DNA from: CAWJMD01 sp963700925
GTDB taxonomy: Bacteria; Actinomycetota; Actinomycetes; Actinomycetales; CAWJMD01
Length of the DNA: 64,000 nt
NCBI GenBank assembly: GCA_963700925.1
Contig: OY969553.1
Location: forward strand, 1,674,001 to 1,738,000
Direction: 5' to 3'
A program made the position numbers and the translations under genes. The notes below the pieces were generated by a model that worked only from the letters and a program-made list of their open reading frames with translations, was not told the DNA's origin and did not search any database. This document shows, in pieces, positions 7,546-16,246 of the stretch. Every line of letters starts with the position of its first letter. Position 1 is the stretch's first letter.

Positions 7546-8460
7546 GTGAAGAACGACAACCCCCCAGCACCTCAACAACCGACGTCCGTCACGGTGGTCG
7601 GGCTCGGAGCGATGGGATCGGCGTTGGCCCGGGCTCTTCTCGCTGCCGGCCACCCGACGACCGTGTGGAACCGCACACCGGGCCGTACCGCCGACCTCGT
7701 CGAGGCCGGCGCTGTCGTTGCGGCGACGCTCGCTGACGCCATCGCCGCCTCCGAGCTGACGGTTCTGTGCGTGCTCGACCGGTCCGCCGTCGACGCCGTG
7801 CTCGACGACGTCGGCGATCGACTGGCCGGCGCGACAGTGGTCAACCTGACCTCCTCGCTGCCCGACGACGCACGCGCACTGACCACGCGCGCGGTCGCCG
7901 CCGGGGCGCGCTACCTCGACGGCAAGATCATGGTGACCGTCCCGATGATCGGGTCGGACGATGCCCTCCTGCTCTACAGCGGAGACCGTGCGGTTTTCGA
8001 CGAGCATCGAGGCACCCTCGTCGCGCTCGGCGGAGAGGCCGACTTCCTGGGCGACGATGCCGGCCGCGCCGCCATCCACGACCTCGCGATGCTCGACGTC
8101 TTCTTCAACGGCATGACGGCGTTCCTGCACGCGGCGGTGCTGGTCGAGGCCGATGGCGTTTCGGCGAAATCGCTTCTGTCGTATGCCGATCGCAGCCTGG
8201 CGGTGCTTCGCGAGGTGCTTCCTGGACTCGCCGCGGACGTCGACAGCCGGGAGTACCCAGGGCACGAGGACAACCTCGTCATGAACGCGACGTTTCTCGA
8301 GCACATCGTCGCGGCCAGCGACGCGAGAGGTATCGACGCCTCGGTCCCCGCGATGTCGCTCGCGCTGGCCGAGGCCGCGGTCGCCGCCGGCGGAGCCCGC
8401 GACGGCTACTCGCGGGTCGCCGAGGTCATCCGGCGACCATCAGCCAATCGTCTCGAGTAG
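7546..8460 (+). CDS. NAD(P)-dependent oxidoreductase, beta-hydroxyacid dehydrogenase/imine reductase type
   Basis: The protein is about 304 residues from GTG 7546, which has GGAG seven bases upstream; an upstream ATG-like start without a ribosome site was rejected. The Rossmann domain begins VTVVGLGAMGSALARALLAAGHPTTVWNRT (glycine motif GLGAMG, and N-R after the second strand favouring NADPH). The C-terminal helical domain contains DLAMLDVFFNGMTAFLHAAVL, as in imine-reductase or reductive-aminase relatives rather than classical hydroxyisobutyrate dehydrogenases. The catalytic Lys of 6-phosphogluconate-type enzymes is not evident. The substrate is unknown. It is divergent from, and probably controlled by, the HxlR regulator. 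Confidence 0.8.
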   Translation: MKNDNPPAPQQPTSVTVVGLGAMGSALARALLAAGHPTTVWNRTPGRTADLVEAGAVVAATLADAIAASELTVLCVLDRSAVDAVLDDVGDRLAGATVVNLTSSLPDDARALTTRAVAAGARYLDGKIMVTVPMIGSDDALLLYSGDRAVFDEHRGTLVALGGEADFLGDDAGRAAIHDLAMLDVFFNGMTAFLHAAVLVEADGVSAKSLLSYADRSLAVLREVLPGLAADVDSREYPGHEDNLVMNATFLEHIVAASDARGIDASVPAMSLALAEAAVAAGGARDGYSRVAEVIRRPSANRLE

Positions 8461-8471
8461 GGCCTGTCATC

Positions 8472-10844
8472 TCAGCCCGGGTGCTGCGACTGGTCAGCCG
8501 CAACCGCTCGCTGGAACTCCGCAGGCAGACCCGTTCTCAGCAGCTCGGTGATCTGGTCCGCGGCTTGAGGTCGACAGAACAGGAAGCCTTGCGCCGTACG
8601 GCATCCCATGGTGAGCAGGGTGGCCCGCTGTTCATGTGTCTCGACGCCCTCGGCGACCACGTGAAGCCCCAGTGCGTGACCCATCGCGACCATGGCGGCG
8701 ACGAGGGTCTGGTCAGCCTCGGCCGCGTTGAGATTCTGCATGAAGGAGCCGTCGATCTTGAGCTCGTCCACGGGAAAGCGTCTGAGATAGGCCAAGGATG
8801 AGTAGCCCGTGCCGAAGTCGTCCACGCTCAGGTCTACGCCTACCTGCTTGAGCTCGTGCAGGACGTCTGAGGCTCGGACGGTGTCCTGCATCAGGATGCT
8901 CTCGGTCAGCTCCAGACACAGCTGCGAGGGCTCAAGTCTGTTGCCGTGCAGGGCGTCGGTGACCTGCCGGACGAACTCCGGGTCGCGCAGCTGCATCCCG
9001 GACACGTTGACGGCGATCCGGAGCGGGTGCCCTTGCACCGTCCAGCTCCTGGCCTGCTTGCAGGCCTCGTCGAGGACGAACCTGCCGATGGGGGCGATGA
9101 GTCCTGCGTCCTCGGCGACGGGGATGAACGTCAAGGGAGAGACCTGCCCGCGGGTGGGATGTGACCACCGCGCGAGTGCCTCCGCACCCGTGATCTGTCC
9201 GGTGAGCAGGCTCACCACAGGCTGGTACGCCACGTGGACCTGACCGCCGACCAAGGCGTTTCGCAGGTCTGCCTCGAGGGTCATCCGCTCGCTGCTCCGG
9301 GTGCGCAGCTCGTCGTCGATGAGCTGGTATCGACCTCCGCCTGCATCCTTGGCCGCAAACATGGCGGTGTCCGAGTCCCGCACGAGCGCCTCCGCGCTGA
9401 CTCCGCGCCGTCCAATGGCAATGCCGACCGATGCTGTCAGCGTGACGCTGGTCTGACCGATGCTGAAGGGTTCAGCGAGGCGGGCCATCACGCGTTCGGC
9501 GAGCCGCTCGGCGACCTGGTCACCCGCCTGGTGCCGGCAGATGATGAAGCCGACGCCGCCGGCCCTGGCCAAGGTGTCGCCAGCGGCGAGGGTGAACTTC
9601 AGGCGGGTGGCCACCGCCGTCAGGACGTCGTCGCCCTGCCGGTAGCCGACGGTGGCGTTGACCAGCTTGAACCGGTCCAGGTCGATCGACAGAACCGCTA
9701 CCAGCTCGGGGGTTTCGGGGGCAGCCTGCAGCGCCTGCTCGACCCTGTCCAGGAGCAGGGCCCGGTTGGGCAGCCCGGTGAGTGGGTCGTGCAGCGCGTG
9801 ATGGGACAGCTGCTTCTCGAACTCCGTCCGAACTGTGATCATCGTGTTGAACTCGCGCGCCAGGTGGCGAACCTCCGCTGGCCCCATCTCGGGAACAGGT
9901 TCGGGGGCCAGCTGGCGACTGGCTTCCTTGGCGGCAGTCGTCAGGCGGCGCAGCGGTCTGGCGATGCGGCGGTTCACCAGCCCCAGCAGCCCCAGCAGCA
10001 GGACGATCGCCGCCCCCTCGACCGCCAGGCGACGCAGCTGCGCCGAGCGAATCGGCGCCAGCGCCTCAGCACGCGACTGTCCCGCCGACACCACCCATCC
10101 GAGGTCGGCCACGGTGTCGTGACCGAGGATCTGGTCGGCCGCACCGCCCGGGGCGGACGTCGAGTCGGGGTCGGCGCCGAGCGATCGACCAGACGCGTCG
10201 TGCACGGTGAACGTGAGTGCCTCCGGCCCGCCGTACGTGCGCGCGAGGCCCTCTGGAAGCCCGGAGAGCGGGAGGACGACGGCAACGAAGCCCGTGGCCC
10301 GACCGCCTTCATCCATGACCGGGGCTGTCACGGCGACTGCCGGCAGACCGGTGAGGCGGTCGGTGAACGGCGCTGTCACACCCGACTCGGTCGCCGCGCT
10401 CGCATCGGACAGCCAGTCCGCACCAGATTGTGTCGCTCCGGGTGGTGCACCTTGCTGGCTCACGGACGAGCAGGGCACGACGCCGTCCGGCAGCACGATG
10501 TCGATGTGCCCGATCGTGAACACTCCGAGCTCGGAGAAGTCCAACCTGCACTCGGACGCCGCGGCCACGACGTCAGCCACCCGGAGGCCGGCTGCGAGGC
10601 CCAGGGCGGCGGACTCGGCCTGCTCCAGGGCGTCGCTGGTCGCCGCGGCCCCCAACCGAGCCTGGAACGTGGCATCCGCGACTGCTTGCTGCTCGGCCTC
10701 GTCCAGCCGAATCTGCGACAGCCAGACCCCAGCGCCCGCCAGGAGGCCCGCCACCACAGCCACGATGGCAAGCAACTGCGCATGAACCGACCACCCGGTC
10801 GACCGCACCCTGCCTGGACCGCGCATCGCATCTCCTGACTTCAC
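8472..10844 (-). CDS. Membrane GGDEF-EAL protein, probable c-di-GMP phosphodiesterase with degenerate GGDEF
   Basis: A 790-residue protein. Residues about 21-42 form a membrane helix, followed by a ~220-residue extracytoplasmic sensor region of Cache type with Cys residues, a second helix (VLLLGLLGL) near 275, a HAMP-like linker, a GGDEF domain (about 350-515) and an EAL domain (about 525-775). The GGDEF signature is RAGGVGFI (coded by 9546-9560), so the metal and catalytic acidic residues are lost. The EAL domain keeps EALARWSHP, NVSGMQLRDPEF, ELTESIL, DDFGTGYSSLAYL, K in ELKIDGSF, and VAEGVET. It should therefore degrade c-di-GMP, perhaps with the dead GGDEF as a GTP sensor. Its start overlaps the GAF-ANTAR stop (ATGA). 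Confidence 0.85.
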   Translation of the reverse strand: MKSGDAMRGPGRVRSTGWSVHAQLLAIVAVVAGLLAGAGVWLSQIRLDEAEQQAVADATFQARLGAAATSDALEQAESAALGLAAGLRVADVVAAASECRLDFSELGVFTIGHIDIVLPDGVVPCSSVSQQGAPPGATQSGADWLSDASAATESGVTAPFTDRLTGLPAVAVTAPVMDEGGRATGFVAVVLPLSGLPEGLARTYGGPEALTFTVHDASGRSLGADPDSTSAPGGAADQILGHDTVADLGWVVSAGQSRAEALAPIRSAQLRRLAVEGAAIVLLLGLLGLVNRRIARPLRRLTTAAKEASRQLAPEPVPEMGPAEVRHLAREFNTMITVRTEFEKQLSHHALHDPLTGLPNRALLLDRVEQALQAAPETPELVAVLSIDLDRFKLVNATVGYRQGDDVLTAVATRLKFTLAAGDTLARAGGVGFIICRHQAGDQVAERLAERVMARLAEPFSIGQTSVTLTASVGIAIGRRGVSAEALVRDSDTAMFAAKDAGGGRYQLIDDELRTRSSERMTLEADLRNALVGGQVHVAYQPVVSLLTGQITGAEALARWSHPTRGQVSPLTFIPVAEDAGLIAPIGRFVLDEACKQARSWTVQGHPLRIAVNVSGMQLRDPEFVRQVTDALHGNRLEPSQLCLELTESILMQDTVRASDVLHELKQVGVDLSVDDFGTGYSSLAYLRRFPVDELKIDGSFMQNLNAAEADQTLVAAMVAMGHALGLHVVAEGVETHEQRATLLTMGCRTAQGFLFCRPQAADQITELLRTGLPAEFQRAVAADQSQHPG

Positions 10845-11590
10845 ATCTGGCCGCCGGCGCCGTGCCCTGTGGCCCCGCGGGGCCTGGGCAGTGAATCGCT
10901 GCGGCGCTCGATGACGCCTTCGGCGACACGCCGCAGTCCGGTGTCGCTGATCTCCGCTGCCTGCCGCAAGGTCCGGAAGGCCTCGCCGAGCGTGAGTCGA
11001 TGGTCAGCGGCCATGAGGATCTCTTGGGCGAACTTGATGATGTGCCGGGCCTCCAGAGACGTTTCCACGGCGCTGATCTCGTGTGTTCTGGCCAGCGCAT
11101 TCGCCGCGTGAGCGGCGAGCAGATGTGCGTCGTGAACATCGGGGTCGCGAAAGGCCCGGGGTCTGGACGCGTAGAGGTTGAGGGCGCCGACCTTGCGAGT
11201 GGGGGTGGCCAGCCGCACGCTCAGAACAGATCCCACTCCCAGGATGCGCGCGGTCCGGCACCAGCTGGGCCAACGGATCTCATCGCTCGTGTCGGGTACG
11301 AGGCAGGTGTCGACCGCCAAGAAGGCGTCGAGGCTGGGGCCCTCCCCCAGCCTGAACTGAGCGGCGTCGACGGCCCCGACCAGCGGGGCCGTTGCCGCGG
11401 TCGTCTGCAGCTCGCCGTCCTGCAGCTGGGTCAGGCTGGCCCACCGACAGCCGTGGATCGCACTGACTGCGAGGTCGACGACGCGATGCCGCAGGACGTG
11501 CAGGTCGTGCTCACCGGCCAGCGGCCCGTCGGCAGGCCCAGAAGGCGGCCGACCAGCCACCGGATCCGGGGTGTTCAACACGTTTCTCAC
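10841..11590 (-). CDS. GAF-ANTAR antitermination/regulatory protein
   Basis: A 249-residue protein starting at GTG 11590. An N-terminal GAF domain (about 25-165) has FRLGEGPSLDAF and VGSVLSVRLATPTRKVGALNLYA. A C-terminal ANTAR domain (about 172-225) has ARHIIKFAQEILMAADHRLTLGEAFRTLRQAA followed by RRVAEGV. ANTAR domains bind paired RNA hairpins and prevent transcription termination, usually when the sensor part is active. The gene is translationally coupled (ATGA at 10841-10844) to the GGDEF-EAL gene downstream. It may regulate that gene or act elsewhere. No paired ANTAR hairpin was recognised in the 200 bases upstream. Confidence 0.85.
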   Translation of the reverse strand: MRNVLNTPDPVAGRPPSGPADGPLAGEHDLHVLRHRVVDLAVSAIHGCRWASLTQLQDGELQTTAATAPLVGAVDAAQFRLGEGPSLDAFLAVDTCLVPDTSDEIRWPSWCRTARILGVGSVLSVRLATPTRKVGALNLYASRPRAFRDPDVHDAHLLAAHAANALARTHEISAVETSLEARHIIKFAQEILMAADHRLTLGEAFRTLRQAAEISDTGLRRVAEGVIERRSDSLPRPRGATGHGAGGQM

Positions 11591-11791
11591 CTGGTCTCAA
11601 AGACCCGAGATTGGGGAGACCCCGGCGACTCATCACTACGCTACGCCTTCGATGGTCATTTCGGGTGAATTGTCTAAGAAGGATGGCTGTGCCCGCCCCG
11701 GGCAGCAGAACGACAACGTTTGCGGGCGCTGGATGGGCACCGGCTCGGTCTCCAGTGCCTACTGCAACGCTCGATCGGCCACCGTCCAGGT

Positions 11792-14491
11792 TCAGGGCGA
11801 CTGACCTCGGGAAACGCTCTCGCCCTGCTCCGAGGGCAGGGCGAGAGCGGTGGCCTGCTCCAGGGTCAGCTGGCGGCCTTCTTCGAAGGCAGCAGCCAGC
11901 GCGGGGTCCTCTGCCAGGGACTCGGGTGAGAAGCCGGCCAGGTCGCGGTTCATCTTGGACAGCCCGGTGCCTGTGGTGCGCTCGATGCTTCCTACATACC
12001 CGGCCAGACGCATGGCCCGCTCCACCTCACCGTCGCGCCACATGAGGGTGGCGAGGGCATCGAAGACGAGGGTGTGGCCGGACGTGTCGTTGGCCTGCGC
12101 GAAGAGCCGATAGGCGGCGAGGAGGTGCCGGCGCATCTTCGCGCCGTCGACGTTGAGGCTGAGGACCCCGACCATGTAGTGGGCCCAGGCCGCCATGAAC
12201 AGGTCCTCGCCTCCGTCGAAGATGTCCAGGGCCTGCTGCGCCAGCTCCCGGCCGCCCTCCATGTCGTCGTGGAAGTAGTAGGCGCTGCTGAGACCCCAGA
12301 GCACGCGACCGACGCCCTCCGCGTCGCCGAGGCCCCGATAGAGCTCGATCGCTTCATCCGCCACGCCTTGCGCGGCCACAAGACCGTCCGCGTCCCTGCC
12401 CAGGGGAAAGCTGACGTTGTAGAGCGCGTTGGCGACGACGGAGGGGTCGCCGGACTCGCGTGCCGTGTCGAGAGCCTCGGAGTACCACCGGAGCGAGGCC
12501 TCGACGTCTCCCTGCCAGTAGGCGATCCCCGCTGCCGCCTCAACCGCCGCCGCACGGTACGCGCTCTGCGCAGGGCTGACCGGCAGAGCCATCACGCGCT
12601 CGGCATGCCGACGGGCCTCGGCGACGAAGCCGCGCGACTGCCAGAAGCGCCACGCTCCCGTGAAGATGCGCATCGCGAGCGGCGGGCGGTTTGCGGACAG
12701 CGCCCACGTCAGAGCCGATCGGATGTTGTCGTGCTCGACCTCGTAGCGGTCGAGAACCTCTCGGCGATCAGCGCCGTGAACCGAACGAGCTTCTCCTTCA
12801 ACGAAGTTCGCTGCCCAGGATGCATGCCGCTCGCAGATCAAGTCTGTCTCGCCCAGGTCACTGAGCTTCTCGAAGGCGAACTCACGGATCGTCTCCAGCA
12901 TCCCGTAGCGGGGCTCGCCGGTGAGGCTGGTGTCGAGCCTGATCAGGCTCTTGTCCAGCAGGGACTCGATGTCGTCCAGAGCCGAACCCGCCTGCTCCGC
13001 CTCGCAGACGACCTCCTCGACGGCCGACAGGTCGGCGCCACCGACGAAGACGGCGAAGCGCGCGAAGAACCGCTGGTCCCCCTCGTCGAGCATGTCGTGA
13101 CTCCAGGCGATCGCCCCGCGGAGAGTCTGCTGCCGCTCGGGAAGGTTGCGGGCGCCCCCGGAAAGGAGCGCGAGTCGACTGTCCAGACGCTGGGCGATCG
13201 CTTGTGGACTCAGGACGCGGACCCGGGCGGCGGCCAGCTCGATGGCGAGCGGGAGTCCGTCGAGCCGGGCACAGATCTCTGACACGGCTTCGGCATTGTC
13301 GGCGTTGAGAGTGAAGTCGGCGCGCACGTCTTGGGCTCGCTCGACGAACAGGGCGACGGAGTCGAAAGCAGCAAGCTGCTGCGGGTCGGGGAGGTGGCCG
13401 GGGTCGGGGACGCCCAGGGGCGGCACGTGGTACTCGCGCTCTCCGTAGACGCGTAGCGGGCTCCGACTCGTGACCAGGACGGAGAGCTGGGAGGCCTGTC
13501 CGAGCAGGTCGGCCACGCCGGGGGCAGCGTCGATGATCTGCTCGAAGTTGTCGAGGACGAGCAGGATCTTCTTGGCAGCGAGGAAGGCGGCCAGCCGATC
13601 CACCGAGTGGCTCCCAGGCTGCAGCAGCCCGAGCGCCTGAGCGAGCGTGGGCAGTGCCAGGGCCGCCTCGGTCACCATGCCCAGGGGAACGAAGTAGACG
13701 CCGTCGCGATAGCCGTCGGCAGCGGCCGCCGCCGTCTGCAGGGCCAGCCGGGTCTTGCCCGTCCCGCCAGGGCCGAGCAGCGTGAGAAGGCGGGTCTGGG
13801 CGAGCAGGTGCTGCGTCGCCTCCAGCTCACGCTCGCGGCCGAGGAACGAGGTGAGCTGGCTGGGCAGGTTGTTCCGCACCGCGTTCAGCGTCCGGATCGG
13901 AGGGAACTCGCTGCGCAGCCCCGCAATGGTCAGCTCGTAGATCCTCTCGGGGCGCGAGAGATCCTTCAGTGCGTGCTCACCGAGGTCCCGGGCGTCAACC
14001 TCAGGCGGCCAGGCGCCGGAGCCCTCGATCAGCGCGTAGGTCGTGGCGGAGAGCAGCACCTGGCCGCCGTGGCCGGCGCCCGCGATCCTCGCCGCCCGGT
14101 GGACGTCGATCCCGACGTACGACCCGGCACTCAGCTGCCCCTCTCCGGTGTGCAGGCCCATGCGGACCCTGACCTCGCCGCCACCCGGCCAGTCCTCTGC
14201 CGCGAGGTCGCGCTGTGCCTGGACCGCCGCCGCCACCGCTGCAGGGGCGCTCTGGAAGGCCACGAAGAACGAGTCGCCCTCGGTGCCGATCTCGACGCCG
14301 TCGTTCCCCGTCCACGACGCACGAGCGATCTCGCGGTGCCGCTCGAGGAGGGGCGGCCACCCCTTGCCGAGGTCCTGCGTCAGCCGGGTAGAACCCTCGA
14401 TGTCCGTGAACAGGAAGGTGACAGTGCCTGTCGGCGGTTCACTCAGGGCCACGCCGCAAGTGTCGGGGCACAGGGGCTGGGCCACAACCAC
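11792..14491 (-). CDS. Class III adenylate/guanylate cyclase fused to STAND ATPase and TPR-like repeats
   Basis: About 899 residues. The N-terminal cyclase domain (about 20-185) contains VTFLFTDIEGSTRL and GTEGDSFFVAF (both metal-binding Asp present) and VGIDVHRAARIAGAGHGG (Arg kept, the usual Asn replaced by His as in many fused members). A STAND/NB-ARC ATPase follows with Walker A GPGGTGKTRLA (near 230), Walker B ILLVLDNFEQI and a sensor TSRSPLRVYGEREY. The C-terminal half is alpha-helical, TPR-like, probably a ligand sensor. The start is uncertain: GTG 14491, GTG 14485 (better spaced after CGGAG) or GTG 14452 (just before SEPPTGTVTF). The direct output is unknown; regulation by cAMP or protein contacts is inferred from the family. 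Confidence 0.85.
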   Translation of the reverse strand: MVVAQPLCPDTCGVALSEPPTGTVTFLFTDIEGSTRLTQDLGKGWPPLLERHREIARASWTGNDGVEIGTEGDSFFVAFQSAPAAVAAAVQAQRDLAAEDWPGGGEVRVRMGLHTGEGQLSAGSYVGIDVHRAARIAGAGHGGQVLLSATTYALIEGSGAWPPEVDARDLGEHALKDLSRPERIYELTIAGLRSEFPPIRTLNAVRNNLPSQLTSFLGRERELEATQHLLAQTRLLTLLGPGGTGKTRLALQTAAAAADGYRDGVYFVPLGMVTEAALALPTLAQALGLLQPGSHSVDRLAAFLAAKKILLVLDNFEQIIDAAPGVADLLGQASQLSVLVTSRSPLRVYGEREYHVPPLGVPDPGHLPDPQQLAAFDSVALFVERAQDVRADFTLNADNAEAVSEICARLDGLPLAIELAAARVRVLSPQAIAQRLDSRLALLSGGARNLPERQQTLRGAIAWSHDMLDEGDQRFFARFAVFVGGADLSAVEEVVCEAEQAGSALDDIESLLDKSLIRLDTSLTGEPRYGMLETIREFAFEKLSDLGETDLICERHASWAANFVEGEARSVHGADRREVLDRYEVEHDNIRSALTWALSANRPPLAMRIFTGAWRFWQSRGFVAEARRHAERVMALPVSPAQSAYRAAAVEAAAGIAYWQGDVEASLRWYSEALDTARESGDPSVVANALYNVSFPLGRDADGLVAAQGVADEAIELYRGLGDAEGVGRVLWGLSSAYYFHDDMEGGRELAQQALDIFDGGEDLFMAAWAHYMVGVLSLNVDGAKMRRHLLAAYRLFAQANDTSGHTLVFDALATLMWRDGEVERAMRLAGYVGSIERTTGTGLSKMNRDLAGFSPESLAEDPALAAAFEEGRQLTLEQATALALPSEQGESVSRGQSP

Positions 14492-14500
14492 TCCGACCGG

Positions 14501-15382
14501 TCACCGGCTGAGCTGCGCCTCCGCATCGAGCCGAGCCAGCTTGTGCGGGTTGCGGACGGCGAAGACGCGCGTGATGCGGCCGTCCTCGATCACCAGGCTC
14601 GCCACAGTGTCCAGCTCGCCGTCGAGGTCGAACCTCACCGCAGGACGGCCGTTGAGCCGCATCGCCATCACCTCGACGCGGTTGCCGAGCTTGCCCAAGC
14701 CGCCCAGCAGCGCTGCCCCCACCCGGGCGGCACCCTCGACCGGGCGCCGAGCTGCCGTGACCACGCCGCCGCCGTCCGCCACTGCGACGACGTCGGGCGC
14801 GAGCACGTCCAAGAGCCCCTGCAGGTCGCCACCGCGGACCGCGGCCAGGAACCGATCCACAACGGCCTCCTGCTCGGCCAGGCTCACCTGCACCCGCGGC
14901 CGCCGCGCGGCCACGTGCTCCCGGGCGCGGTGGGCGATCTGCCGCACCGCCGCCGGGGTCTTGCCGACCGCCTCCGCGATCTCGTCGTACGACGTCTCGA
15001 ACACCTCGCGCAGCACGAACACCGCCCGCTCGGTGTGCCCCAGGGTCTCCAGCACGGTCAGCATCGCGAACGAGACGCTCTCGGCGAGCTCGACGTCGTC
15101 GGCCACGTCGGGGCTGATCAGCAGCGGCTCCGGGAGCCACTCGCCGACGTAGTCCTCACGCCGTCGCGCCAGCGTGCGCAGCCGGTTGAGCGCCTGCCGG
15201 GTGACGATCCGCACCAGGTAGGCCCGCGCGTCGCGCACGTCCGCTCGAGCCTCGGCACCCAGGTCCGCCCATCGCAGCCAGGCCTCCTGGACGACGTCCT
15301 CGGCGTCGGCGGCGGAGCCGAGCATCTCGTAGGCGACCGTGAACAACAGGCTGCGGTGGGCGACGAAGGGATCGTCGGTCAT
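14501..15382 (-). CDS. ECF41-type sigma factor with SnoaL-like C-terminal domain
   Basis: A 293-residue sigma factor from ATG 15382. Region 2 is seen in LGSAADAEDVVQEAWLRWA and region 4 in YDEIAEAVGKTPAAVRQIAHRAREHV. These are followed by a SnoaL/NTF2-like domain (about 170-290). Two short motifs mark the ECF41 group: DGGG (in AVADGGGVVTAARRP) and a form of NPDKL, here NPHKL (in VFAVRNPHKLARL). In this group the C-terminal domain replaces an anti-sigma factor and can both support and restrain activity. The partner gene directly upstream encodes an AhpD-like COE protein, the known ECF41 arrangement, and a matching promoter precedes it. Confidence 0.92.
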   Translation of the reverse strand: MTDDPFVAHRSLLFTVAYEMLGSAADAEDVVQEAWLRWADLGAEARADVRDARAYLVRIVTRQALNRLRTLARRREDYVGEWLPEPLLISPDVADDVELAESVSFAMLTVLETLGHTERAVFVLREVFETSYDEIAEAVGKTPAAVRQIAHRAREHVAARRPRVQVSLAEQEAVVDRFLAAVRGGDLQGLLDVLAPDVVAVADGGGVVTAARRPVEGAARVGAALLGGLGKLGNRVEVMAMRLNGRPAVRFDLDGELDTVASLVIEDGRITRVFAVRNPHKLARLDAEAQLSR

Positions 15383-15396
15383 GACTTCTTCCGATC

Positions 15397-15978
15397 TCAA
15401 GACGCTATGCCGCTCGGCTGCGCCATGGGCGCCAGGCCACACGCGTCCGAGAAGCCCTGCGCCTCGATGCCGAGAGCGACGTTGGCGCGCGTCATCAGGT
15501 TCGCCATCGAGACGATCGTGGTCAGTTCGAGGAGTGCCGGTGCGCCAAGCTGCGCCAGCAGCCGAGCGGACATCTCGTCGGTCACGGTCGGCGGTGTCTG
15601 CGACATCGCCTCGGCGTACTCCATCGCGTCGCGCTCCAGCGGCGTGAAGACGTCCGACTCCCGCCACCGCGGCACCTCGCGGGCCTTGGCCTCGTCGAGC
15701 CCCTCGTTGTGAGCCTGGAAGTACGCATAGTCGAGGCAGAACGAGCAGCCGACCAGTGCTGCCACCGCCATGTGCGCATAGGACTTCAGGTCCTGGTCGC
15801 ACTCCTTCCACCTCCTGGACTTCTGGCCGAGGCTGAAGTTCGCCTTGAGCGCCGGCCTGTGATGCCACATCACGCCGAGGGCGTCGGGCACCTCGCCGAG
15901 CATCCTCTTGCTGGCCCACTTCATCACGGCCCCGTAGACGCCGGTGATCTCTGCTTCGGGGATCCGGCTGTTGGTCAT
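15397..15978 (-). CDS. Carboxymuconolactone decarboxylase/AhpD-like COE protein, ECF41 partner
   Basis: A 193-residue all-helical protein from ATG 15978, with a strong GGAGG site upstream. It carries the redox motif CSFC in VGCSFCLDYAYFQAH, with the downstream His of AhpD-like peroxidases, near residues 78-90. Members of the carboxymuconolactone decarboxylase family with CxxC act as peroxidase partners or unknown redox enzymes. ECF41 sigma factors are typically encoded beside such COE genes (carboxymuconolactone decarboxylase, oxidoreductase or epimerase) and activate them. Here the sigma gene follows after only 14 bases, so both are probably one transcript driven from the ECF41-like promoter at 16011-16037. 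Confidence 0.88.
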   Translation of the reverse strand: MTNSRIPEAEITGVYGAVMKWASKRMLGEVPDALGVMWHHRPALKANFSLGQKSRRWKECDQDLKSYAHMAVAALVGCSFCLDYAYFQAHNEGLDEAKAREVPRWRESDVFTPLERDAMEYAEAMSQTPPTVTDEMSARLLAQLGAPALLELTTIVSMANLMTRANVALGIEAQGFSDACGLAPMAQPSGIAS

Positions 15979-16010
15979 GTCTCCTCCTCGCCTGCTGGTC
16001 TCGGCATGAA

Positions 16011-16037
16011 GACACCGGCCGGGGACGATCTGTGACA
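16011..16037 (-). promoter_or_regulatory. Predicted ECF41 promoter upstream of the COE gene
   Basis: On the minus strand TGTCACA (16037-16031) is followed after exactly 16 bases by TGTC (16014-16011). The known ECF41 consensus is TGTCACA, 16-18 bases, then CGTC, so the -35 part matches fully and the -10 part in three of four positions. The start codon lies about 33 bases further, allowing a short leader with the GGAGG site. This supports autoregulation of the COE-sigma pair. Confidence 0.65.
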
Positions 16038-16246
16038 GCACGGCAGAAATCACCGTCGGAGGTGACTGACAGTGCCGGGCGCGGGGTGTGGTGGATGCCT
16101 GCTGCCCCAAAGGGTGACACTCAGTAGCTACCGCTGGCTATTCGTGCTCGAAAGATCACCCAATGTAGTGTTTGATGGCGTAGCGTAAGGCCAGAGTCGC
16201 CGAGGTTCGCCTGAACCCCGGGTCTTCCAGACCCCCGAGGCAGCCA

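Noticed and set aside
9234..10838. Long plus-strand open frame (over 500 codons) opposite the GGDEF-EAL gene
   Set aside because: Composition is rich in Arg, Gly and Gln with no family motif; it is the antisense shadow of a gene with strong motifs, caused by high GC.
13607..15712. Plus-strand frame of about 700 codons opposite the cyclase-STAND and ECF41 genes
   Set aside because: Runs antisense across two well-supported genes and has no domain; a high-GC shadow.
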